Shown: piece by piece, positions 8,889 through 19,089 of the stretch
Numbering within the stretch: position 1 is the first letter of the stretch
How the letters are laid out: each line of letters begins with the position of its first letter
Source of the DNA: an uncultured Verrucomicrobia subdivision 3 bacterium
GTDB taxonomy: Bacteria; Verrucomicrobiota; Verrucomicrobiia; Limisphaerales; UBA11358
DNA: 64,000 bases
Direction of reading: 5' to 3'
Assembly (NCBI GenBank): GCA_903865745.1
Contig: CAIPKV010000084.1
Location: forward strand, 1-64,000
Notes under the pieces: generated by a model
The model's input: only the letters and a program-made list of their open reading frames with translations
What the model was told of the DNA's origin: nothing
The model's database searches: none
Position numbers and translations under genes: made by a program

Positions 8889-10691
8889 TCATTTTGCCAA
8901 CGATGCGCGGAACGCTCGCCAGCCGCCGAATTCCGTGATGTCGTGCGCGCCATCCAAGCCGATAGGCTCGCACAAAAAACCTTTCACGCTCGTGCCGTCT
9001 TCCAGTTCCAAGGTGCCGATGCCAAGCGGCGGCGGAATCTCCGCCACGAACGAACTGAACGCTGCGTCGTCCAGCGACCATATTTCTACTTCGATGCCAA
9101 GCGGCAATTTTTCCGCTACGCGTTTCAAGCCCGGCTTAGGCGGCTGTGTGTTTGCCAGTGCAAACAGTCGATAGCACGGCGTGGTGCGCGTCTGCCGGAT
9201 GAACTCCGCCCGGCGCGAGGTCAGTTGATGATTTAGCGGCTGGCCGCTCAGATGCGCGCCTACTACCGCGATCAAAATGCCGGGAGATTTTTTTACTGGC
9301 AACGGTTGTTCGTTTATGTTCATAGAAGTGACGCCGATTTTTCCGCCGAGCGCCTGATGAAATCTCGCGCCGAGTTGCAGCAACGCGTTGTCCGCAAACG
9401 CGGGACCGATCAGCGTGATGCCAAAGGGCAGCCCGTTTGATTTGCGAAAACCGGCGGGCAACGCAAGCGCCGAGAGATCGAGCAAGTTCACGAAGTTCGT
9501 GTAGTAACCTAGGTTGCTGTTCAGCTTGATCGGATCGGCCAGCAGCTCGCTGATCTTGTAAGTCGTGCCCGCCGTCGGCAGCAGCAGCACATCCACTTTT
9601 TCCCAGACCGGCGCGACGATTTGCGCGAGCGCTTGCAGTTTGTATTGCGCATCGAACGTCGCCACCGCGTCGTATTTCTTAGCGTTGCCGATGATCTCGC
9701 GCACGACGGGATGCATCGCGTCGCCGTGCTTTTCGTAAAAATCACCGAGCGCCCAGCGACGTTCCGCCACCCACGGTCCGGCGTACAGCAAAGCGGCCGC
9801 CTGCGCGAACGGCGTGTAATCAAACTCTACCGCTTCACCGCCAATGTCGCGAAGTTGCGCGATGGCTTGTTCGTAAAGTTCCGCTGCTTCAGCATCGCCG
9901 AAAAACTTGCGCTGCGCGAGCGGCAAGATACCTAACTTAAAATTAGTCGAAATCCCCGGCGCACATTTCGGCAATGCGCGGGAATAGGCATCGCCCGCAT
10001 CAAATCCCGCGGCGACATCCAGCACGGCTTGCGCGTCGTGGCAACTGCCGGCGAAAACGGAAACGCAGTCTAGCGAGCGACACGCGGGAAAAACGCCGCA
10101 CGTGCTAAGCAAACCCTTCGTTGGTTTCAGGCCGACGATGTTATTGAACGCCGCGGGCACGCGACCGGAACCTGCCGTGTCCGTGCCGAGCGAAAACGTG
10201 ACCATGCCGGACGCCACGGCGACGGCGGAACCCGAACTCGAACCGCCAGAAATGTATTTGGGATTAAAAACCGACTGGCAGATGCCGAACGGCGAACGCG
10301 TGCCGACGAGACCGGTCGCGAACTGATCAAGATTGGTTTTGCCAATCGGCAACGCTCCGGCTGCGATGAGTTTGGCCACTACCGTCGCCGATTTTTCAGG
10401 CGCAAACGCAAACGCCTGACAGCCGACCGTGGTTTTGATTCCCGCGAGATCGATGTTGTCTTTGATGGCGAACGGCACGCCGTAGAGCGGCAGTTCCGGC
10501 GTCGGTTTCGGCGGCAAAGCTTTCGCGAGCGCGAGCAATTGTTCGCGCCCTATTTTTTCGATCCACACATGCGGATGCTTCGGATCATCCATGCGGCGCA
10601 AGGCTTCCTCGACCACTTGTAACGGCGTCAGCGTGCCCTCGGCATACGCACGGCGGAGCGAGGCGATATCGAAGGAGATTCCTGTGCTCAC
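8889..10691 (-). CDS. atzF: Allophanate hydrolase (AtzF-type)
   Basis: Amidase-signature enzyme of 600 residues that hydrolyses allophanate to ammonia and CO2. The Ser-Ser-Lys triad is visible as Lys77 (AIKDNID), the cis-Ser near 152 (GGSSSGSA) and the nucleophile Ser175 (DTAGSGR). The last ~130 residues form the small C-terminal domain typical of AtzF. The enzyme closes the pathway opened by the neighbouring carboxylase. Its start overlaps the carboxylase stop by 4 bp, so the two are translationally coupled, and the paired DUF1989 genes follow immediately. Length and motifs match the family well. Confidence 0.95.
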   Translation of the reverse strand: MSTGISFDIASLRRAYAEGTLTPLQVVEEALRRMDDPKHPHVWIEKIGREQLLALAKALPPKPTPELPLYGVPFAIKDNIDLAGIKTTVGCQAFAFAPEKSATVVAKLIAAGALPIGKTNLDQFATGLVGTRSPFGICQSVFNPKYISGGSSSGSAVAVASGMVTFSLGTDTAGSGRVPAAFNNIVGLKPTKGLLSTCGVFPACRSLDCVSVFAGSCHDAQAVLDVAAGFDAGDAYSRALPKCAPGISTNFKLGILPLAQRKFFGDAEAAELYEQAIAQLRDIGGEAVEFDYTPFAQAAALLYAGPWVAERRWALGDFYEKHGDAMHPVVREIIGNAKKYDAVATFDAQYKLQALAQIVAPVWEKVDVLLLPTAGTTYKISELLADPIKLNSNLGYYTNFVNLLDLSALALPAGFRKSNGLPFGITLIGPAFADNALLQLGARFHQALGGKIGVTSMNINEQPLPVKKSPGILIAVVGAHLSGQPLNHQLTSRRAEFIRQTRTTPCYRLFALANTQPPKPGLKRVAEKLPLGIEVEIWSLDDAAFSSFVAEIPPPLGIGTLELEDGTSVKGFLCEPIGLDGAHDITEFGGWRAFRASLAK

Positions 10692-13600
10692 GCGTTTTCC
10701 TTTTCGATGATGGCCAGCGCCTGACCAGCATTAACGAGTTTACCGGGAGCCGCAGCAATCTTTTTGATAACGCCCGCGAACGGCGCTTCTACGCCAACTT
10801 CCATTTTCATCGCTTCGACTACGATAACCTTTTGTCCAGCCGCCACGCGTTCACCTTCCTTCGCGAGCACGCTCCAGATGTTGCCAGTGATCGGCGACGC
10901 GATGAGTTCGCAGTTCGCTGGAGCGACGAGTTCGTCCGTGGTCGGCGCAGATTCCGTGGCGCTGGTGAAGTTGATGGAACCATCTCTAACCCAGCGTTCG
11001 CGTTCTTCGGTGAACGCCTTCTGCTGTTTCTCGCGGAAGGTGGAAATGCTCGCGGCATTGTTGGCGAGGAACTGTTTGTATTTCGGAAAACTGAACGTGC
11101 TTTCCTCGATGTCCAGATTCACGTGGCCGTGCAAAAAGGCTTTGCGGAATTCCAAAAGTTCCTTCGCGCTGACTGGATAAAATTTCACCTGGTCGAAGAA
11201 GCGCAAGAGCCAGGGCTTGCCCTGCTCGAAATCTTTGGTGCTGCGATGCGTGTTCCAGATTTGCGCCGTGCGGCCAAAGAGTTGATAACCGCCGGGGCCT
11301 TCCATGCCGTAGATGCACATGTAAACGCCGCCGATACCGACGACGTTCTCGATGGTGAACGTGCGCGCGGGATTGTATTTCGTGGTGACATAGCGATGTC
11401 GCGGATCCACCGGCACGGCGACCGGCGCACCGAGATAGACGTCGCCAAGACCGAGCACGAGGTAGTTCGCATCGAACACCGTTTTCATCACCTGCTCGAC
11501 GCTGTCGAGACCGTTCATGCGGCGGATGAATTCGATATTACTCGGCAGCCACGGCGCTTTGGGACGCACGCCTTGGATGTATTTTTCGATGACCGTGTGG
11601 ATCGCCGGATCGTCGTAGGACAACGGCATCCGCACGATACGCGTCGGCACTTCAAGCGATTCAACGGCGGGTAATTCGCTTTCGGACTTCGCCAAAATAC
11701 CGATCAACTTCTCCGGCGAAATCACGCGGCTATCGTAATTCACCTGCAAGGAACGCACGCCGGGCGAGAGCTCGATTACGCCCGCAACCGGATTTTTCGC
11801 GAACCATTCCATCAACAGATGCACGCGGAAACGCAGCGCAAAATCCAGCACGAGCGGGCCGTATTCGATGAGGATGTATTTGTCGCCGGCCTGCCGATAC
11901 GCCACGCCGGGATGATTTGCCGTCGCCGGCAGGCTGTGCAAGATCGCGGGGTTTTGCGGCAAGGATTTCTTCGTGATGATCGTCGGCGCGAGCGAAAATT
12001 TTTCACCGTTCAACTGCTGGATTGCTTCGTCGTTGTTGCGTTCGGTTGCCAGCGCATCGGCGAATTGCATTCGCACGAAACGCACGGTGTCGCCGGGGCG
12101 CAACTGGCCGACCTTCCAAAATTCCGCCTTAATGATGCTCGCGGGACACACGAAACCACCGAGGCTCGGGCCATCCTTCGCGAGGATCACCGGCATGTCG
12201 CCCGTGAAACAAATCGTGCCGATGGCGTATTCGTTATCGTGGATGTTCGAGGGATGTAGCCCCGCATCTCCGCCGTCGATGCGCGCGAAATCGGGTTTCG
12301 GCCCGTTAAGGCGAATGCCCGTACGGTCTGAATTATAATGCACCTTCCAGTCAGTGCTGAAAAATGTGGTGATGAATTCTTCCGTGAAAAAATCCGGCGC
12401 GGCGTGCGGGCCGTAAAGGACGCCGATTTCCCAATGCGAGGAATATTTCGGCACGAGTTTTTCCGGCGCGATACGCACGGGCGCGAATGGTTCCGCGATG
12501 CGATGCACGTGCAGCACGTCCCCATGGCGCAGGGTGCGTCCGGCATGACCGCCGAATTTGCCGAGGCTGAACGTCGCTTTGCTGCCGAGATAATCCGGCA
12601 CATCGAAGCTGCCTTTCACCGCGAGATATGTGCGGCAGCCCGCACCTTTGATTTTCTGCAACCGCAACACGCTGCCCGCGCGGACGTGGATGCTGCGCCA
12701 ATACGGAACGGGATTGCCGTCGAGATCGGCTTCCATTTCCGCGCCGGTGAGCGCGATGGTGGCGTCGAGATTGAATTTCAATTTCGGTCCGCTCAACGTG
12801 AGTTCCAGTCCGGCGGCGCTCGTGGGATTGCCGACGAGTTGATTACCGATGCGGAACGAAAAATCATCCATCGGGCCGGACGGTGGCACGCCGATAGACC
12901 AATAACCGGTGCGGCCGGGATAATCCTGAATGCTGCTTTGCGTGCCCGGCTCGATGACGTCAATCGTCGCGGGCCGATACGGAAACGTCGCGAGCCATTT
13001 CGTGTGGATGTCGCCCGTAGCGAATTCTGCGCTGCCGACGACCTGGCGCAGATATTCCAAGTTGCATTCGATGCCCGCGACTTTGGTTTCCGCGAGCGCT
13101 ACCTGCAATTTGGTAACCGCTTCGCTTCGCGTCGGCGCGCTCACGATGATCTTGGCGATCATCGGATCGTAAAATGGTGGAATATCGGAGCCGCGTTCTA
13201 CCCAGCTTTCGATGCGGGCGTTCGCGGGAAAACTCGCTTCGGTCAAAATGCCGGAGCTGGGCTGAAAATTTTTGTTCGGGTCTTCCGCGTAGAGGCGAAC
13301 CTGAATGGACGCACCTCGCGGTTGCGTTATGAAGCCGGACAAATCCAGTTCGCCCGCTGCCTGCTTCACCATCCATTCGACGAGATCCACTCCGGTCACT
13401 TCCTCGGTCACGCCGTGCTCAACTTGCAGGCGCGTGTTTACTTCGAGGAAATAAAATTTCAGTTCCCTAACATCGAAAACAAATTCCACCGTGCCCGCGG
13501 ATTGGTAACCGGCTTCGCGCGTCAGGCGTACAGCGCTGGAAAGCAACGATGCGCGCAACTCCTCGGACAGACCGGGCGCGGGAGTTTCTTCGACGACTTT

Positions 13601-14305
13601 TTGATTCCGTCGCTGCGCGGAACAATCGCGTTCGCCGAGTGCGACGACATTGCCTTTGTCATCGCCGAAAATCTGCACTTCGATGTGCCGCGCGGTGGCG
13701 ACAAATTTTTCCAGATACACGCCGCTCTGCTTGAAGGCGCTCGCGGCCATGCGTTTCACGGCTTCAAACGCCTCAACCAACGCCGCTTCATCTGGGCACA
13801 TGCGCATGCCGATTCCGCCGCCGCCAGCGGTGCTTTTGAGCATCACGGGGAAACCAATGCGCGCGGCTTCTGCTTTCGCGTGTTCCAGCGAATCCAGCAA
13901 GCCGCTGCCGGGCAGCATCGGTATGCCGTGTTTCAATGCGAGTTCGCGTGCGGTGTGTTTCAACCCGAAATCGCGCATGTGCTGTGGCGTGGGGCCGATG
14001 AATTTGAAACCGTTCTTCGCACACGCCCCAGCGAATTCGGCGTTCTCGCTCAGAAAACCGTAGCCGGGATGAATCGCCTGCGCGCCGGTCTGGCGCGCAG
14101 CGTAAAAAACTTTTTCAAAATCCAGATAACTCTCCGCCGCCGTGTTTCCGCCGATGGCAATGGCTTCGTCAGCCTGCGCTACGTGCAACGAATTTGCGTC
14201 CGCGTCGGAATAAATCGCGACAGAACCTAGGCCCATTTTTTTGAGCGTGCGGATGATCCGGCAGGCAATCGCGCCACGGTTGGCGATCAAGACTTTCTTG
14301 AACAT
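10688..14305 (-). CDS. Biotin-dependent urea/guanidine carboxylase
   Basis: A 1205-residue multidomain enzyme. Residues 1-450 form a biotin carboxylase (ATP-grasp loop GGGGIGM, EVNTRLQVEHGVTE). About 470-770 is a KipA/AHS2-like domain starting at SIQDYPGRTGYW. About 820-1020 is a KipI/AHS1-like domain. The C-terminal biotinyl domain has EAMKM with the biotinylated Lys at 1167. This order is that of urea carboxylase, which feeds allophanate hydrolase. When DUF1989 (CgdA/B) genes are adjacent, as here, characterised members prefer guanidine. The substrate assignment is therefore inferred from context, not read from active-site residues. It lies mid-operon, 6 bp after the TIM-barrel gene. Confidence 0.94.
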   Translation of the reverse strand: MFKKVLIANRGAIACRIIRTLKKMGLGSVAIYSDADANSLHVAQADEAIAIGGNTAAESYLDFEKVFYAARQTGAQAIHPGYGFLSENAEFAGACAKNGFKFIGPTPQHMRDFGLKHTARELALKHGIPMLPGSGLLDSLEHAKAEAARIGFPVMLKSTAGGGGIGMRMCPDEAALVEAFEAVKRMAASAFKQSGVYLEKFVATARHIEVQIFGDDKGNVVALGERDCSAQRRNQKVVEETPAPGLSEELRASLLSSAVRLTREAGYQSAGTVEFVFDVRELKFYFLEVNTRLQVEHGVTEEVTGVDLVEWMVKQAAGELDLSGFITQPRGASIQVRLYAEDPNKNFQPSSGILTEASFPANARIESWVERGSDIPPFYDPMIAKIIVSAPTRSEAVTKLQVALAETKVAGIECNLEYLRQVVGSAEFATGDIHTKWLATFPYRPATIDVIEPGTQSSIQDYPGRTGYWSIGVPPSGPMDDFSFRIGNQLVGNPTSAAGLELTLSGPKLKFNLDATIALTGAEMEADLDGNPVPYWRSIHVRAGSVLRLQKIKGAGCRTYLAVKGSFDVPDYLGSKATFSLGKFGGHAGRTLRHGDVLHVHRIAEPFAPVRIAPEKLVPKYSSHWEIGVLYGPHAAPDFFTEEFITTFFSTDWKVHYNSDRTGIRLNGPKPDFARIDGGDAGLHPSNIHDNEYAIGTICFTGDMPVILAKDGPSLGGFVCPASIIKAEFWKVGQLRPGDTVRFVRMQFADALATERNNDEAIQQLNGEKFSLAPTIITKKSLPQNPAILHSLPATANHPGVAYRQAGDKYILIEYGPLVLDFALRFRVHLLMEWFAKNPVAGVIELSPGVRSLQVNYDSRVISPEKLIGILAKSESELPAVESLEVPTRIVRMPLSYDDPAIHTVIEKYIQGVRPKAPWLPSNIEFIRRMNGLDSVEQVMKTVFDANYLVLGLGDVYLGAPVAVPVDPRHRYVTTKYNPARTFTIENVVGIGGVYMCIYGMEGPGGYQLFGRTAQIWNTHRSTKDFEQGKPWLLRFFDQVKFYPVSAKELLEFRKAFLHGHVNLDIEESTFSFPKYKQFLANNAASISTFREKQQKAFTEERERWVRDGSINFTSATESAPTTDELVAPANCELIASPITGNIWSVLAKEGERVAAGQKVIVVEAMKMEVGVEAPFAGVIKKIAAAPGKLVNAGQALAIIEKENA

Positions 14306-14311
14306 AAAATT

Positions 14312-15193
14312 TTATCTTAAGGCTAGCCGGCCGTTTTCCGGCGCCGTGGCAAAATTATTTTCTGCGAACCGCCGACGCTGGCGATGTGCCATCCACGCGT
14401 TGATTTCATCCAATTCGGCGACCGGTTCGCCGGTGAACGGATGCGATTGCAAATAACCATCTGGACCGAACTCCGGCGTCATAGTGGTCGTGGCGTAGCC
14501 GCGCATTTTCTGGCTACTCCAAATCTGCCGCCACCAACGTTCATGCGCGGTCAGAGCCTTTTCGTAAATCGGCGCATTCGGATGCGGCACTTGCGGACCT
14601 TGATCGTAGCCGACGCGCGCGTGGATGTGATGCGCCCGCGCGGCGCAAAGTGTGAGAATTTCCAACTCGGTGTCAATCAGCCGTTCACACACAACGCACC
14701 AATGCGAAAAATCGCACGTGAGTTTCAATTCGGGCAGTTCCTCCAAAATGTCGCGCGTCGTCCACGGATTGAAAAACGAGCGGCTGCGGTGCGTCTCATA
14801 ACTTGCGGTGACGCCGAGTTCGGCGGCAACGATGCTGGCCGCGCCAAAAAAATCTATACTCTGGTTGCGGCTCCAGGCATCGCAACCCGCGATGACGGTC
14901 AGAAATTTGGGTGCACATTCCAGCGCTGTCTGCGCCTGCCGGCTGAAGGATTCGAGGTGCTTGAACATCGTGGCGGAACGGTCGGGTACATAGCTGCCCG
15001 CCGTGCAAATTTCGGCAATGTATTCAAGGCCGGCATCGGCCAATTTGTTTTTGAATTCGCGGCGCGCGGCGGGACTGACCGGCGCCTGACCTTCTACGCC
15101 GTCAAAATTATTTTGACGGCACGTAACAATCACGTCGTCAAGCGGGCCCGCGTGACCCCAAAGTGTCTTGTAAATCTTTAGTTCCATGTTCAA
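14312..15193 (-). CDS. Sugar phosphate isomerase/epimerase-like TIM-barrel protein
   Basis: A 293-residue protein resembling the xylose-isomerase-like TIM-barrel (AP endonuclease 2) superfamily. Likely metal ligands include a Glu in VTASYETHRSR, Asp and His in LTCDFSHWCVV, and the His cluster in ARAHHIHARVG. Members act on sugars, inositols or hydroxy acids, and no substrate can be assigned. It sits inside the nitrogen operon between the FGE-like gene and the carboxylase, with an 18-bp gap upstream and 6 bp downstream, so it is surely co-expressed. Its place in the pathway is unknown. Confidence 0.78.
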   Translation of the reverse strand: MNMELKIYKTLWGHAGPLDDVIVTCRQNNFDGVEGQAPVSPAARREFKNKLADAGLEYIAEICTAGSYVPDRSATMFKHLESFSRQAQTALECAPKFLTVIAGCDAWSRNQSIDFFGAASIVAAELGVTASYETHRSRSFFNPWTTRDILEELPELKLTCDFSHWCVVCERLIDTELEILTLCAARAHHIHARVGYDQGPQVPHPNAPIYEKALTAHERWWRQIWSSQKMRGYATTTMTPEFGPDGYLQSHPFTGEPVAELDEINAWMAHRQRRRFAENNFATAPENGRLALR

Positions 15194-15211
15194 GCGCTGT
15201 TCAAATGATTT

Positions 15212-15934
15212 TCAGCCGTTGCACGCGACGCGGAAGCCGACATTGTCGCGGCGTGTATCGGACGGCAACGCATCGCGCCATGCGCTGCGCAGCAGGCGCG
15301 GCAGATAATCCCACGCTCCACCACGAATGACGCGGAGCTTTTTACCATCACAAATCGGTACGGCGGCGCCTTGGCTCGCACCGTGGTAGTTTGGCGCCCA
15401 CGCGTCCGCACACCATTCGCAAACATTACCATGCAGATCGTGCAGGCCGAACGCGTTCGCTGAAAAACTACTTACCGGCGTGCGCCGCCCTGCACCGATG
15501 CGCGCACCGTTTTCGGCATAAAAAAAATTGGCGTGGCGCGGCGTGATTTCATGTCCGCAAGCAAACGGTGTTTGCGTTCCAGCGCGGCAGGCGAATTCCC
15601 ATTCCGCCTCGGTGGGCAGGCGGAAGTTGCGTCCGGAATTTTCCGTGAGCCACGCACAAAATATTTCGGCGTCGGCGCAACTCACGTTCACCACCGGCCA
15701 ATCGGCCGGTTCGCCGGGCGCATGGTTCGGGATAAGGCAGCGGTATTCACCAACGGTCACGGGAAACTTTCCCAGCTCAAACGCCGCAACTTTCACGCGA
15801 TGAACTGGTCGCGCGGTGTCATCGGCAAACTTATCGCCAGACAGCGCACCCATGAGAAAATCGCCACCTGCGAGAAAAACCATTTCCGGCGTGGCTTGCA
15901 AAAAAATTTCACTAACGCTTGAACAGGCGGTCAT
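15212..15934 (-). CDS. Formylglycine-generating-enzyme/SUMF1-domain protein
   Basis: About 240 residues forming one SUMF1/FGE-sulfatase (C-type-lectin-like) domain: FRLPTEAEWEFACRAG, GLHDLHGNVCEWCADAW, VIRGGAWDYLPRLLRSAWRD and a final NVGFRVA. The frame is open from 16045, but that would overlap the Rieske gene by 100 bp. The ATG at 15934 lies 10 bp after the Rieske stop and still leaves the whole domain. Such domains serve as formylglycine-generating enzymes, EgtB-like sulfoxide synthases or non-catalytic binding modules. No sulfatase gene is nearby, so an accessory role in the operon is as likely as cysteine oxidation. Confidence 0.82.
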   Translation of the reverse strand: MTACSSVSEIFLQATPEMVFLAGGDFLMGALSGDKFADDTARPVHRVKVAAFELGKFPVTVGEYRCLIPNHAPGEPADWPVVNVSCADAEIFCAWLTENSGRNFRLPTEAEWEFACRAGTQTPFACGHEITPRHANFFYAENGARIGAGRRTPVSSFSANAFGLHDLHGNVCEWCADAWAPNYHGASQGAAVPICDGKKLRVIRGGAWDYLPRLLRSAWRDALPSDTRRDNVGFRVACNG

Positions 15935-15944
15935 GTGCAAAAAA

Positions 15945-17294
15945 TTAATCGCGCTGTGCGGCTGCAGCCGGGCGGTCAAGCGTCGGCCAGGTGCCGCGTG
16001 CACGCGTCGCGAGGTAGCGTTGGAAAAGCCAGATGGGCATTTCAAGATGGCTCAAGCGTCCGCGCTGGTAGCCACCGGAATAGTAGCCGCGCTGGACCCC
16101 GACGCACATTTCCATATCTTCAAGATGAAACCCAACACTCGCCGCCGTGCCGCGAGCGAGCCGATCTGCAAAGTCGGGCAATTGTGTGACCGAGCGCGGC
16201 ACGAGCAGCGTGGTGAGCAAGGTGTGTTTGTGCGGCCCTTCGGGTTGCACGCGATACCAGATCAAGCAGTCGGGTACATAGGCCAGCAGCAAACTGGGAA
16301 AGCCGAGTGTAAGTCCCCACTCATATCGCGAGCGCTCGTCGAGCTTGGGAATGAGCGGAAAAACTTCGTGGGCCCCGCCGGCGGCCTCGGCGGCGGCGAT
16401 GGCGCTCCGTTCTTTCGCACCGTAAGGCAGATGGCAACGGATGCTGTGCGGACGTTCCACTTCGCTCCAGGTGTCACGCGCTGGCATCATCGGTTGCAAA
16501 CTTTTGATATGTGCGCCAACGTGGTGATACGACTCCATGAAATTTTCCACAATCACCTTCCAATTGAACGGACATTCCCAAGTGCGCGCGTCCACGACGA
16601 CCAGATCCTGAGACGACCATTTTTCCAGATGTGTGTCGAAATCTGTCCATTGTTTGCCGGGAGTTTTCGCGCATTTGCCATCGAGATTGACAAAAACAAA
16701 TCCGTGCCAGACTTCCGCGCGGAATTCGCGTAAACCCCATTCCGAGCGTTGAAAACCACAGGCTTCGTGCATCTCAGGGCAGGCTTTCAATTTGCCGTCC
16801 AGCTCGAATGTCCATGAGTGATACGGACAGAGAAAAAGCCGCGTGTGGCCGGAACCGAGCGGACCTACGCGCGGTTCTGCCGGGCCGTGGCCGAAAGCGG
16901 GAGGCATGATGTCCATGCCGCGATGCGGACAAGTGCGCGAAAGCACGCGCACGCTACCGCTCTTGTCGCGCACTACGATGAGCGGTTCGCCCAGCAAATC
17001 GAGCGTGATGAAGTCGCCGATTTCCGTGAGCTGCGAAACGTGTGCGACGCATTGCCATTCCGAGCGCAGGACGTTATCCACTTCCCAGCGGTAAAATGCG
17101 TCGCTAGTGTAGGCGGCGGCGGGCAACGTGGTTGCCTCGGAGAGCGGTCGGTCGGCAGTCGCCTGCACGTCGGCAAGCAACGCGGGCAACGCGGCCAATT
17201 CCGCCGCCGGATCGCGCGGAATAATTTGCGGCACGTTCAACCGCAGATTCAAATCAATGGCGGCACGTACTTGTGGTTCGTCAGTGACAGGCAT
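15945..17294 (-). CDS. Rieske non-haem iron oxygenase, alpha subunit
   Basis: A 449-residue oxygenase component. The Rieske [2Fe-2S] ligands are Cys122/His124 (CPHRGM) and Cys156/His159 (CPYHSW). The catalytic iron ligands lie in NFMESYHHVGAH, with His257 and His262. This architecture covers ring hydroxylases and N-demethylases of quaternary amines and related compounds. No ferredoxin or reductase gene is adjacent, so electrons must come from elsewhere. In a guanidine/urea operon, oxidative N-demethylation or N-dealkylation of a substituted guanidine or amide is a reasonable guess. It begins 3 bp downstream of the NodB-type hydrolase gene. Confidence 0.9.
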   Translation of the reverse strand: MPVTDEPQVRAAIDLNLRLNVPQIIPRDPAAELAALPALLADVQATADRPLSEATTLPAAAYTSDAFYRWEVDNVLRSEWQCVAHVSQLTEIGDFITLDLLGEPLIVVRDKSGSVRVLSRTCPHRGMDIMPPAFGHGPAEPRVGPLGSGHTRLFLCPYHSWTFELDGKLKACPEMHEACGFQRSEWGLREFRAEVWHGFVFVNLDGKCAKTPGKQWTDFDTHLEKWSSQDLVVVDARTWECPFNWKVIVENFMESYHHVGAHIKSLQPMMPARDTWSEVERPHSIRCHLPYGAKERSAIAAAEAAGGAHEVFPLIPKLDERSRYEWGLTLGFPSLLLAYVPDCLIWYRVQPEGPHKHTLLTTLLVPRSVTQLPDFADRLARGTAASVGFHLEDMEMCVGVQRGYYSGGYQRGRLSHLEMPIWLFQRYLATRARGTWPTLDRPAAAAQRD

Positions 17295-17297
17295 GGT

Positions 17298-18197
17298 TCA
17301 GCCGATTTGGTTGGCGGGTTGGGCAAAAACTAGTTCGCGCCGCGCGGAAGGATGCTTGTGAAAGTAATCCGCTATCTCGTGGCCGCGCGCGAACCAGACC
17401 TTACCCTTGGCGCGCATCGCGTTCACGAGATCTTCCAGCAATTGCACGCGTGACGGGCGGCCGCTCAACCACGGATGCAACGTCAGCACGCAGCAGCAGC
17501 CGTAATCGTGCATCGCAGAAAATTCACGCCACCACAGGTCAAAAACTTTTTCGCAATTTTCGGGAATGACGCCCCACGCGGGATCGGCGTTGAAGGCAAA
17601 TTGCTCCCAGTCTTCCAGCAGCCATTGGCCGGGTATTTCCACTAGGCCATTGCTGTGAAAATACGGCACGTCATCGCCCATTTCACTTGCACAATAAGCG
17701 AGGTCATGTTTGGTGAGCAGCGCGGGCGTCCACGGATTGATTTCAAACCACGGTGCGCGAAAACCGACCGGGCGTGTGCCGGCAAGTCGCGTAATAATTT
17801 CTAGGCTGCGCAATAAGATTTCTTCCTCCTGCGTTTCATTGAGATACGCGAGCTTTTCATGAAGATAACCGTGCAAACCGATTTCGTGTCCTGCAGCGAC
17901 AATTGCCTTTACCATTTGCGGATGTTGTTCCGCGATGTAGCCGGGCACAAAAAAAGTGGCCGGCACATCGAGATGTTTCAGCAAGCCGAGCAAACGCGGC
18001 ACGCCGATGCGCGGGCCGTAGCTGCATTGCGACATGAGTGTGCGCCGGTTGGCAAGTGCGAGGTTTTCGGCAAGCGCGGTGGTTTCGCCGTCTACATCGA
18101 AGCAAAGCATCACGGCGCAACGCTGGCCGTCCGGCCATTGGAAACGCGGCGGCGGCAGATAGCGGGCGAGTGAAGGGATGGCTTCACTCAACCTCAT
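17298..18197 (-). CDS. NodB-type polysaccharide deacetylase/PuuE-like amidohydrolase
   Basis: A 299-residue NodB-homology hydrolase. Motif 1 is seen as CFDVDGE and motif 2 as HGYLHE, which place the metal-binding Asp and His pair. The RAPWFE segment and the late LHPWLSGRP match cytosolic members (allantoinase PuuE, cyclic imide hydrolases) rather than secreted sugar deacetylases, and there is no signal peptide. It probably hydrolyses a C-N bond of a cyclic or linear amide that yields the operon's nitrogen substrate. It overlaps the ABC ATPase gene by 14 bp. Confidence 0.83.
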   Translation of the reverse strand: MRLSEAIPSLARYLPPPRFQWPDGQRCAVMLCFDVDGETTALAENLALANRRTLMSQCSYGPRIGVPRLLGLLKHLDVPATFFVPGYIAEQHPQMVKAIVAAGHEIGLHGYLHEKLAYLNETQEEEILLRSLEIITRLAGTRPVGFRAPWFEINPWTPALLTKHDLAYCASEMGDDVPYFHSNGLVEIPGQWLLEDWEQFAFNADPAWGVIPENCEKVFDLWWREFSAMHDYGCCCVLTLHPWLSGRPSRVQLLEDLVNAMRAKGKVWFARGHEIADYFHKHPSARRELVFAQPANQIG

Positions 18198-19089
18198 CGC
18201 CAGCCTCCGTAAGTTTGATCATCGGCAATTTTTCAACGTCCTCGGTTTCGACCGGCGGATGAATGTGGTGCTCCAACCGTTTTTTCAGCGCGAGAAATTC
18301 CGGCGATATGAATTGTTCCGCCGACCGTGGACGTGGCACAGGATTTTCGATGAACTCACGCACGCCTCCGGGATTTGTGCCCATGACGAGAATTCGATCG
18401 GAAAGATACGCTGCTTCATCCAGGTCATGCGTGATGAACAAAATCGTCACATCCACTTTCTTCCAGATCTGTAAAAGATACGCCTGCATCTGGGCGCGCG
18501 TCTGCGCGTCGAGCGCGCCGAACGGCTCATCCATGATGAGGATGCGCGGATTGTTGGCAAGGGCGCGGGCGATGGCCACGCGTTGTTTCATGCCACCGGA
18601 AAGTTCGTGTGGATAGGAGTTCTCAAACTTCGCCAAACCCACCATGTCGAGCCATTGCCGCGCTTCGGTGTCGGCGGTGCTGGGCGCTTTGCCGGACATG
18701 CGCAGGCCAAACATGACGTTATGCTTCACCGTCAGCCAAGGGAATAATGTGTAACCTTGAAACACCATGCCGCGATCGGGGCCGGGGCCGGTAACCGCAT
18801 TGCCGTCCAATAAAACTTCGCCGCCACTCGCTTCGTCCAGACCGGCCACGATGCGCGCGAGCGTGGACTTGCCGCAGCCGGACGGCCCGACGGCGCTGAT
18901 GAATTCACGCCGATGAATGTTGATGCTGAGGTGGTCGAACACGACGTGTGTGCTGCCATTCGCGCCAAATGATTTTTTAAGAGCGCGGATACTCAAGATT
19001 ACCGGTCGCTGGCGAATTTTCTCGAAGCGCGCCGTCACGGAGGGCGCAAGTTCGCGGTAATCGGGAAGTTTTATTTCACTGGGCAACAT
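18184..19089 (-). CDS. NitT/TauT-family ABC transporter ATP-binding protein
   Basis: A 301-residue ATPase of the nitrate/sulfonate/taurine import family. Walker A is [13 protein letters not shown], the signature is [14 protein letters not shown], Walker B is [12 protein letters not shown], and the switch His is in FITHDLDEA. It energises uptake together with the permease and binding protein just upstream. Overlaps of 14 bp on both sides indicate tight translational coupling. The family imports nitrate, taurine, alkanesulfonates, pyrimidine precursors and, in guanidine operons, probably guanidine-type compounds. The substrate is inferred from the catabolic genes alongside. Confidence 0.93.
   Translation of the reverse strand: MLPSEIKLPDYRELAPSVTARFEKIRQRPVILSIRALKKSFGANGSTHVVFDHLSINIHRREFISAVGPSGCGKSTLARIVAGLDEASGGEVLLDGNAVTGPGPDRGMVFQGYTLFPWLTVKHNVMFGLRMSGKAPSTADTEARQWLDMVGLAKFENSYPHELSGGMKQRVAIARALANNPRILIMDEPFGALDAQTRAQMQAYLLQIWKKVDVTILFITHDLDEAAYLSDRILVMGTNPGGVREFIENPVPRPRSAEQFISPEFLALKKRLEHHIHPPVETEDVEKLPMIKLTEAGDEVE

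Noticed and set aside
12338-14230. A 630-codon open frame on the plus strand
   Set aside because: It lies entirely opposite the carboxylase gene, whose domains and motifs are continuous. It is a GC-rich antisense shadow without family features.
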